Shown here in pieces: positions 6,745 to 11,818 of a stretch of DNA of 11,818 nucleotides. The position numbers and the translations under genes were made by a program. The stretch spans positions 1 through 11,818 of the forward strand of contig DASWIV010000047.1 in assembly GCA_036397475.1 (NCBI GenBank), given 5' to 3'. The notes beneath the pieces were generated by a model, which did not search any database, was not told the DNA's origin, and saw only the letters and a list, made by a program, of their open reading frames with translations. Source of the stretch: DASWIV01 sp036397475 (lineage in GTDB: Bacteria; JAJVIF01; JAPKYR01). The number at the start of each line of letters is the position of its first letter. Position 1 is the first letter of the stretch.

Positions 6745-8679
6745 TTAATTCTCCGCCAATCCGTTCAGGATCCAGTCATAGAGCCATCCGAGCTCTTCTG
6801 AGGTCATCTGGCCGAAGTGAGTTCCGTCCTTGATCTTCTTATAGACGTCACTATTGTCCGGCTCACCTGGAATTGCGACATCCGAATCGATGAAATTCTG
6901 GTACGTCGAGTAGTTCTTGCCACCGGCCGAACTTGTAATATGGCATGGTGAACATCGGTTGGCAAAGACCTGGCCCATGGTGTTATCCCACGTGATCTGG
7001 GTCTGAACCTCGTTGATCGTTATGACCAGCGGAGAATCGAGCGTATCCATCGAGCTCTCATCGTCGGTAACACGGAACTGGACGTTGTAAATTCCTGCGG
7101 TTTCGAAGATGTGATTTACGTTGGAACCCTGTTCGTCGAAAGTACCATCGTTATTCCAGTCCCATTCATAGGTAACGATATTTCCGCCGTCGGGATCGAA
7201 CGAACCGTCATCGAAAAAGTTGACCGCAACACCCGCCTCCTGTGTAGTTGGACTGGCAAGCGCAAGGGCAACAGGAGGCTGATCCACAACAATCTCATTG
7301 ATGGTCACCTGGAGTGGGGTATCGAGAGTATCGGTCGCGCCTTCATCGTCCGTGACACGCATCTGGACATCATAGACACCAGGGCTGGAATATGAGTGGT
7401 TCACATTAGCTCCAGTATCGTCATATGTGCCGTCGTTCTCGAAATCCCATTCGAACGATACGATGTTTCCACCATCGGGATCATTTGATCCGTTGTCGGA
7501 GAACAGGATATTCACACCGACATCCTGTGTCAGCGGATTAGCGCTGGCCATGGCGATCGGATCCTGCTTAACAACGGTTGAATCGTTAACGGTTACGCTG
7601 ATTAACTGATAAGCCACATCGCCATCGCCTGTCGTTACTAACACCATTCCGGGATATTCTCCGGGAGCGGCAGGCGCCGTGTTTACGATTAGAGGCTTGT
7701 ACTCGAATTTGCCGGGCTGCATATTTTCAGGGGTCGTTGAATCAACCATTCCCGAGAACAGGGCGGGTATTTCCACCTGGACCAATGCAGGCTCTTTAGT
7801 ATGGAAAAATACTTCCACTTTCAAATCCGCTTCTCCCCCGAGTTCCGTAAAGCCATCGCCTATGGGAAGAACCTGTGCCTGTACTTTCCATGGTTCCGGA
7901 CAGTTTGCTTCCGGAGGGAAGTCTTTTGCAGGATCGGTCACGGGAGTTGTGGTTGGAAATTTCCAGTTCGCGTCGAGAGCGTAGCCAAGGACAAATCCGC
8001 CTGTTGGCGGGACAATCTCTAAACTCTGGGTCGCGAAACTGTCAGCTACAAACATGTTGCGGGTGTTGTTTGGTATATCGGTGATGAACATTTCGTAGCC
8101 ATTCAATGTAGCCGATGGTGATCCGTTTGAGAGTTTGCCCGGAATATAGCCATGCAGACCTGTGCCTGTAGCGGGGCTGTAAAGGTCGGTGTATCCATCG
8201 GGATCGACAACAGCGCCGTCTCCAAGAGACGGATCCGAAACGATGAATCCGCTTTCAGGGAACGTATAACTTCCGTTGAACATGACTATTCCGCGGACGT
8301 CGAATCCGGTGAACATGGGATTGGTCGATGGATGCGTGAGGCGCAGGTCCAGAAGCCAGTGCCCATTTGGAGCGACATTGAAGCTTGTGATTTTGACACA
8401 CTGGACACAAGTAGGCGCTTCGAGCATGCCCAGGATATTGAAGTGATTCTGCGTATTGCGCACAGGAATCATTTCATATTCCATTGTGTCCGGATTAATA
8501 GAGATTTCCTGGTAAGACCAGAGATATCGTCCGGAATCCTGGTTAACAGCACCTTTAACGCCAGTCGCACCATTATTGTTAAGATCAGGTGAGAGGGAGT
8601 TATTTGCACCGGTGCAGCTAACTGTGATAGTAGCGAGGATGAGGAGAAAAAGCATAAAGGGAACGCGGTTTGGACGCAT
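6745..8679 (-). CDS. Lipoprotein with shared N-module, two PKD domains and C-terminal cytochrome c domain
   Basis: A 644-residue exported protein starting at the ATG at 8679 (MRPNRVPFML), preceded by GGAGG at 8691-8695 with 11-base spacing; its paralogue has the same arrangement. A hydrophobic segment ends in TVSC, so Cys22 is the likely lipidated residue, although Thr at -3 is a weaker lipobox. The shared N-terminal module spans about 51-265: LWSY at 53, CVQC at 91-94, FTGFDVRG at 123-130, DGYT at 161, DFPPEANC at 253-260. A beta-rich spacer runs to about 370. Two PKD-type domains (about 373-462 and 467-557) each carry DPDGGNIV, a WDF.NDG or WDWNNDG motif and a VY/IYNV..RVTDDE strand. The C-terminal 84 residues are a mono-haem cytochrome c domain: CSPCH at 576-580 covalently binds haem, with His580 and probably Met625 as axial ligands. 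Haem attachment implies maturation on the periplasmic side. An electron-transfer role at the cell surface is inferred; the partner is unknown. Confidence 0.9.
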   Translation of the reverse strand: MRPNRVPFMLFLLILATITVSCTGANNSLSPDLNNNGATGVKGAVNQDSGRYLWSYQEISINPDTMEYEMIPVRNTQNHFNILGMLEAPTCVQCVKITSFNVAPNGHWLLDLRLTHPSTNPMFTGFDVRGIVMFNGSYTFPESGFIVSDPSLGDGAVVDPDGYTDLYSPATGTGLHGYIPGKLSNGSPSATLNGYEMFITDIPNNTRNMFVADSFATQSLEIVPPTGGFVLGYALDANWKFPTTTPVTDPAKDFPPEANCPEPWKVQAQVLPIGDGFTELGGEADLKVEVFFHTKEPALVQVEIPALFSGMVDSTTPENMQPGKFEYKPLIVNTAPAAPGEYPGMVLVTTGDGDVAYQLISVTVNDSTVVKQDPIAMASANPLTQDVGVNILFSDNGSNDPDGGNIVSFEWDFENDGTYDDTGANVNHSYSSPGVYDVQMRVTDDEGATDTLDTPLQVTINEIVVDQPPVALALASPTTQEAGVAVNFFDDGSFDPDGGNIVTYEWDWNNDGTFDEQGSNVNHIFETAGIYNVQFRVTDDESSMDTLDSPLVITINEVQTQITWDNTMGQVFANRCSPCHITSSAGGKNYSTYQNFIDSDVAIPGEPDNSDVYKKIKDGTHFGQMTSEELGWLYDWILNGLAEN

Positions 8680-8690
8680 GGTTTTATAAA

Positions 8691-8695
8691 CCTCC
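8691..8695 (-). promoter_or_regulatory. Ribosome binding site of the 644-residue lipoprotein gene
   Basis: GGAGG on the minus strand, 11 bases before the ATG at 8679. The paralogue has GGGAGG at the same distance from its own MRSNRV start. This supports 8679 over the more upstream in-frame ATG at 8721, which would place extra residues before the signal peptide and lies inside the candidate promoter. Confidence 0.75.
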
Positions 8696-8719
8696 GAATA
8701 AAATATTACTTCTCTTAAC

Positions 8720-8747
8720 ACATTACCATAGCATTTTATTACTTCAA
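8720..8747 (-). promoter_or_regulatory. Candidate promoter of the 644-residue lipoprotein gene
   Basis: On the minus strand TTGAAG (8742-8747), a 16-bp spacer ending in TGG, and TAATGT (8720-8725). The hexamers alone are weak, but the geometry matches the stronger promoter of the paralogue (TTGATA, 16 bp ending TGG, TAAAAT). The leader below it is also recognisably similar in both genes. Further upstream, 8783-8803 holds an AT-rich inverted repeat (AATCAAT / ATTGATT, seven-base loop) of unknown meaning. Confidence 0.4.
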
Positions 8748-8833
8748 GTTAAATAATATTTCACTAAGGTTAAATATTTATGAATCAATTTTAAATATTG
8801 ATTTCTCTTCCTGTCAGGCAGATCAAAGGCAAA

Positions 8834-8855
8834 GCCCCGGGACGAATCCCGGGGC
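8834..8855 (-). terminator. Terminator hairpin of the 731-residue cytochrome lipoprotein gene
   Basis: A perfect 9-bp stem, GCCCCGGGA / TCCCGGGGC with a four-base loop, begins 23 bases past the stop codon at 8878. On the minus strand it is followed by TTTGCCTTTG, a weak T tract. The CCCCGGGA stem core is the same as in the paralogue's terminator at 6698-6719. Confidence 0.75.
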
Positions 8856-8877
8856 ACAAAATTCTCAATGTATGAGG

Positions 8878-11073
8878 TTAATTCTCCGGAAGTCCGTCGA
8901 GTATCCACTGGTAGAGCCATCCGAGCTGTTCTGAAGTCATCTGCCCGAAATGGTTACCGTTCTTGATAGTGTTATACACCTTGCTGTTATCGGGGTCACC
9001 GGGGATCGCGACATTCGAATTTATGAAATTCTGGTATGTCGAGTAATTCTTGCCCCCCGATGAACTGGTGATATGGCATGGAGTACACTGGGAGGCGAAA
9101 ACGCCACCCATCATGTTGTCCCACGTAATCTGCGGGGTAATGTCATTGATCGTAATGACCAGTGGGGAATCGAGGGTATCTATGGCGCCCTCGTCATCGG
9201 TAACACGGAACTGGACGTTGTAGGTCCCGGCCGCATTGAAGACGTGATTGACATCAGCGCCCTGTTGATCGTAAACGCCATTGTTATCCCAATCCCATTC
9301 GTAGGTGACGATATTTCCGCCATCCGGATCATTGGATCCGTTGTCGAAGAAATGTACCGCCACACCGACATCCTGGGTTGTGGGATCTGCCGACGCGATC
9401 GCGACCGGATTCTGCAGGGGAGCATCGATAATGGTTACCTGAATCGGGGCTGCAAGCACTGCGACCTCGCCTTCATTATCGGTAACCCTGAACTGGACAT
9501 TGTAGACGCCAACCGACGAATAAGAGTGGCTGACGTTCGGACCGACAGCGTCCCAGGTGCCGTCGTTCTCGAAATCCCACTCGTACTTCGCAATAGCTCC
9601 GCCATCCGGATCGAATGAGCCGTTATCCGAGAAACTGATGTTCTGATTAACAGCCTGCTCAAGTGGAGCTGCAGTAGCCATCGCGACAGGCGGGACTTTT
9701 TCGACAGCCGAATCTGAGACTACGAGTCTGATAACCTGGTACGCGGCAAAAATCTGGGGGCTATTGCCTCCGCCACCGTTGTTATCATCGTCATCTTCGT
9801 CGTCATCGTCGTCGCCTTCATTGTCATCATCGTCGTTGTCATCATCGTCGTCATCGTCGCCACCGGGGCCGCTATTATCGTCATCATCGTCGTTGTCTTC
9901 ATCTACATCATCGTCATCGTCGCCACCGGGGCCGCTATTATCGTCATCATCGTCGTCCATTTCATCGTCGTCGTCGTCATCGCCTCCGCCCGGACCATCG
10001 CTTTTGCTCCCCGCCAACTGGTATTCGGCAGTCAGCAGAGCGTAATATTCGCCGGGCTCGACGAGTTTTGAGTTCTGGACAGTAAGCTCATATGTAGCGA
10101 AGCCGTCGCCGGAACTGACGGGAACATCGGTAGAGACTTCGCCGTCGAATAGATCAAACGACTCGACCCTGACCTGGAAGGTCTGATCGGTGTATGAATA
10201 GACGTCGACTGAGAGAACTTCCGATCCGCCAAGCTCCGTAAGGCCGTCGCCGACCGGATTTTCCGTTACAGCGATTTTCCACGCTTCCCGGGCATTCGCT
10301 TCGGGAGGAAAATCAGTCTGCGGATCGACAACCGGGTCGACAGTCGGAGGTGCCCAGCTTGAGTCCACAGCGTAGCCCATTACAAAAGGGCCACTCGGTA
10401 AGGCGATATCATAGGTGACTTCGACTGTGTCGCCGCCATAAAGATAATGCCTGGAGTTTCCGGGAACATCCGAGACGAACAACTTGTAGCCATTCATTGA
10501 TGCCGAAGGGGTACCGATAGCCATTTTTCCGGTAATGTAACCTTGGAGATCCGACCCGCCTGAAGAAGGCGAATAATGAGGTGTAAATCCATCGGCGTTA
10601 ACCAGCTCTCCGTCGCCGAATTGTCTGTTCGGAGCGGAGAAACCACTTACGGGGAAGATATTGTTGCCATCAAACATGGCAATACCACGAACGTCGAATC
10701 CGACAAACTTGGGGGGAGGCATCGGATTCGTGAGCTGTACAGTTACGAGCAAAGTCGCGTTGGGGGAAATCTGTAGCGATTTCAGCTGCAGACAATCCGC
10801 ACAATCGCTACTTTCGAGGATACCCACCACATTGTAATGTGCCTGGGTAAGACGCACGGGGAGCATTTCATACTCCAGAGTTGCCGGGTCGATGTAAATC
10901 TGATGGTAAGACCACAGATTCCGGCCGGGTTCCAGACCTGCTGCGGACTGAGTGTCGATGCCGCTGTTGTCGCTGTCCAGCGACGGGGCGATCGAGGTAT
11001 CTGCACCTGAGCAGCCAAGTAAGGAGAGTGTGAGGAGGTAGGAAAGAAGTAGTAGAACGCGGTTAGAACGCAT
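8878..11073 (-). CDS. Lipoprotein with shared N-module, Asp-rich insert, two PKD domains and cytochrome c domain
   Basis: A 731-residue paralogue of the downstream cytochrome lipoprotein. The start at 11073 (MRSNRVLLLL) is preceded by GGGAGG at 11085-11090. A canonical lipobox LLGC puts the lipidated Cys at 21. The shared N-terminal module spans about 51-266: LWSY at 53, CADC at 91-94, FVGFDVRG at 123-130, DGFT at 161, DFPPEAN at 254. The Cys that follows PPEAN in both relatives is Ala here. A beta spacer is split by an extremely acidic insert (about 355-438). Two PKD-type domains follow (about 460-549 and 555-644), with DPDGG and WDFENDG or WDWDNNG motifs. The C-terminal 84 residues are a mono-haem cytochrome c domain: CTPCH at 663-667 and Met712 as likely distal ligand. 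By my count this domain is identical to the paralogue's at 66 of 84 positions. A surface electron-transfer or redox-sensing role is inferred. It has its own promoter and terminator. Confidence 0.92.
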   Translation of the reverse strand: MRSNRVLLLLSYLLTLSLLGCSGADTSIAPSLDSDNSGIDTQSAAGLEPGRNLWSYHQIYIDPATLEYEMLPVRLTQAHYNVVGILESSDCADCLQLKSLQISPNATLLVTVQLTNPMPPPKFVGFDVRGIAMFDGNNIFPVSGFSAPNRQFGDGELVNADGFTPHYSPSSGGSDLQGYITGKMAIGTPSASMNGYKLFVSDVPGNSRHYLYGGDTVEVTYDIALPSGPFVMGYAVDSSWAPPTVDPVVDPQTDFPPEANAREAWKIAVTENPVGDGLTELGGSEVLSVDVYSYTDQTFQVRVESFDLFDGEVSTDVPVSSGDGFATYELTVQNSKLVEPGEYYALLTAEYQLAGSKSDGPGGGDDDDDDEMDDDDDDNSGPGGDDDDDVDEDNDDDDDNSGPGGDDDDDDDNDDDDNEGDDDDDEDDDDNNGGGGNSPQIFAAYQVIRLVVSDSAVEKVPPVAMATAAPLEQAVNQNISFSDNGSFDPDGGAIAKYEWDFENDGTWDAVGPNVSHSYSSVGVYNVQFRVTDNEGEVAVLAAPIQVTIIDAPLQNPVAIASADPTTQDVGVAVHFFDNGSNDPDGGNIVTYEWDWDNNGVYDQQGADVNHVFNAAGTYNVQFRVTDDEGAIDTLDSPLVITINDITPQITWDNMMGGVFASQCTPCHITSSSGGKNYSTYQNFINSNVAIPGDPDNSKVYNTIKNGNHFGQMTSEQLGWLYQWILDGLPEN
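9784..9981 (-). repeat. Asp-rich low-complexity tract with an internal 63-bp duplication
   Basis: Residues 365-430 of the 731-residue lipoprotein contain 44 Asp and 4 Glu in 66 positions, broken by NSGPGG spacers at 379-384 and 400-405. At DNA level the 46 bp at 9848-9893 recur perfectly at 9911-9956, an offset of 63 bp (21 codons), so the frame is kept. Asp codons are an irregular mix of GAC and GAT rather than a pure triplet repeat. The tract sits in a loop between two beta strands; the paralogue has only a short TTGDGD there. The plus-strand poly-Ser reading of this region is an artefact. Confidence 0.92.
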
Positions 11074-11084
11074 GGGATAAAAAA

Positions 11085-11090
11085 CCTCCC
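11085..11090 (-). promoter_or_regulatory. Ribosome binding site of the 731-residue lipoprotein gene
   Basis: GGGAGG on the minus strand with 11 bases to the ATG at 11073, matching the spacing used by the paralogue and supporting this start. Confidence 0.8.
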
Positions 11091-11117
11091 AGAAAATAAT
11101 ATGTTACTTAGTTTAAC

Positions 11118-11145
11118 ATTTTACCATGGTTTCCTAAATTATCAA
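11118..11145 (-). promoter_or_regulatory. Promoter of the 731-residue lipoprotein gene
   Basis: On the minus strand TTGATA (11140-11145) and TAAAAT (11118-11123) each match consensus at five of six bases, with a 16-bp spacer ending in TGG, an extended -10 element. Transcription would start near 11110, leaving a leader of about 37 bases that carries GGGAGG. Confidence 0.6.
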
Positions 11146-11174
11146 TACGTATAAATAATTAGGAATACCTAATT
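11133..11174. promoter_or_regulatory. Possible operator: CCTAAWT half-sites next to the -35 box
   Basis: AATTAGG (11157-11163) and CCTAATT (11168-11174) form a perfect 7-bp inverted repeat around AATA. A third half-site, CCTAAATT (11133-11140), overlaps the -35 box at 11140-11145. This could be a regulator binding site controlling the 731-residue lipoprotein gene. The sequence is AT-rich, so chance is a real alternative. Confidence 0.3.
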
Positions 11175-11183
11175 TTACAAGTG

Positions 11184-11214
11184 AAAAATATAGCATGGGA
11201 CAGTCCCATGCTAT
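11184..11214 (-). terminator. Intrinsic terminator of clpB
   Basis: A perfect 11-bp stem ATAGCATGGGA / TCCCATGCTAT with a three-base loop begins 30 bases past the clpB stop codon. On the minus strand it runs into TATTTTTC, a T tract. There is no T tract on the plus-strand side, so it is directional. It separates clpB from the lipoprotein genes. Confidence 0.93.
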
Positions 11215-11244
11215 CTTATAATATAAGGCTCAACTAAGTTTTCT

Positions 11245-11818
11245 CTATCCCGCGTGAACCGCGCTATCAGCGGCGTGTGTGAATTTCAGGCCTTCTTCGC
11301 CGGCTGATACTCTGACCGTATCCCCTTCAGAAAATTCTCCTGAAATTATTTTTCTGGAAAGGGGATTTTCGAGGTATGCCTGTATTGCCCGACGCAATGG
11401 ACGTGCCCCATATGTCGGGTCATATCCGATTTTTGCCAGGTACAGAACGGCATCATGGGATATATCGAGGTGGATATCCTTCTGCTCCAATCTATTCGCC
11501 ACTCGCTTGACAAGCAGCCTCGCGATCTGGTCCATATGGCTGCGGTCAAGCGCGTGGAATACGATTATCTCGTCGATTCGGTTAAGAAATTCCGGCCTGA
11601 AATGATTTCTGAGTTCATTTGTTACCTCGCCTTTCATTTCAGCGTATTCCTTTTTCCGCTCTTCATCCGACGCGTCCATCGACACCGGTTTGATAAGATG
11701 CGAGCCGATGTTGGATGTCATGATCATGATCGTATTCTTGAAATTCACGACTCGTCCATGGCTGTCGGTCAGGCGGCCGTCATCAAGAATCTGAAGAAGC
11801 ATGTTAAAGACCTCCGGA
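11245..11818 (-). CDS. clpB: ClpB-type AAA+ disaggregase, C-terminal part (5' end beyond the window)
   Basis: The last 190 residues of a Clp/Hsp100 ATPase; the frame is open across the right edge, and PEVFN before the first Met in view is typical of the Walker B-distal part of the family, so that Met is not the start. Visible landmarks are LLQILDDGRLTD, the sensor-1 region IMIMTSNIGS, FRPEFLNRIDEIIVFHAL with the arginine-finger region, and GYDPTYGARPLRRAIQ, which holds the sensor-2 GAR motif. The C-terminal small subdomain closes with ENPLSRKIISGEFSEGDTV. ClpB forms a hexamer that works with DnaK to pull apart protein aggregates in the cytoplasm. ClpC is the main alternative, but the short linker after TSNIGS and the FRPEFLNRID/ENPLS pattern fit ClpB better. 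The coiled-coil middle domain that would settle this lies outside the window. The lipoprotein genes downstream are probably unrelated in function. Confidence 0.9.
   Translation of the reverse strand, partial: PEVFNMLLQILDDGRLTDSHGRVVNFKNTIMIMTSNIGSHLIKPVSMDASDEERKKEYAEMKGEVTNELRNHFRPEFLNRIDEIIVFHALDRSHMDQIARLLVKRVANRLEQKDIHLDISHDAVLYLAKIGYDPTYGARPLRRAIQAYLENPLSRKIISGEFSEGDTVRVSAGEEGLKFTHAADSAVHAG

Noticed and set aside
6607..6801. 64-codon plus-strand frame
   Set aside because: It runs through the terminator hairpin and into the antisense of the cytochrome gene; no ribosome site or recognisable motif.
8680..8721. Upstream ATG at 8721 for the 644-residue lipoprotein
   Set aside because: The extra 14 residues precede an otherwise canonical signal peptide, and the start overlaps the candidate -10 box; the ATG at 8679 has GGAGG at the same spacing as the paralogue.
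9764..10045. Plus-strand frame encoding a poly-Ser/Pro protein
   Set aside because: It is the antisense reading of the Asp codon tract; it has no ribosome site, and the minus-strand frame is a clear lipoprotein.
311..11073. A single operon of the three lipoprotein genes
   Set aside because: Each gene is followed by an intrinsic terminator hairpin and preceded by its own candidate promoter, with gaps of about 200 and 640 bases.

Overview
Every gene I can support lies on the minus strand, so transcription runs from right to left. The window reads as a stretch of a chromosome from an uncultured Gram-negative-type bacterium. The evidence is a housekeeping ClpB chaperone, three exported lipoproteins with signal peptidase II signals, c-type cytochrome domains, clear Shine-Dalgarno sites and intrinsic terminators. 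I cannot place the phylum. There is no sign of phage, insertion sequence, integrase or CRISPR.

Layout in transcription order (right to left): (1) the C-terminal part of ClpB, cut by the right edge, ending in a perfect 11-bp terminator hairpin; (2) a 731-residue lipoprotein made of a shared N-terminal module, an Asp-rich insert, two PKD domains and a C-terminal mono-haem cytochrome c domain (CTPCH); (3) its 644-residue paralogue with the same plan but no Asp tract (CSPCH); (4) a gene-poor stretch of about 640 bases holding the terminator of gene 3, an unexplained pair of hairpins and the promoter of gene 4; (5) a giant lipoprotein of about 1930 residues with a related N-terminal module, about 13 Ig/PKD-like repeats of roughly 100 residues each with a conserved cysteine pair, and a distinct C-terminal beta-rich domain; (6) a terminator and the beginning of an unrecognised gene cut by the left edge.

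The three lipoproteins look like one family built on a common membrane-proximal module with different distal payloads: cytochrome in two, a long disulphide-rich rod in the third. Each has its own likely promoter and terminator, so they look like separate transcription units rather than an operon. The two cytochrome paralogues also share promoter geometry, leader and terminator core, as expected from duplication of a whole transcription unit. My inference, which the sequence does not prove, is that they are cell-surface proteins: two put a single haem on a stalk and one is a long stalk or adhesin. The most unusual points are the PKD-cytochrome lipoprotein pair, the Asp tract with its 63-bp duplication, and the repeat family in which the usual DPDGD-type motif is replaced by a Cys-containing DCD paired with an upstream Cys.
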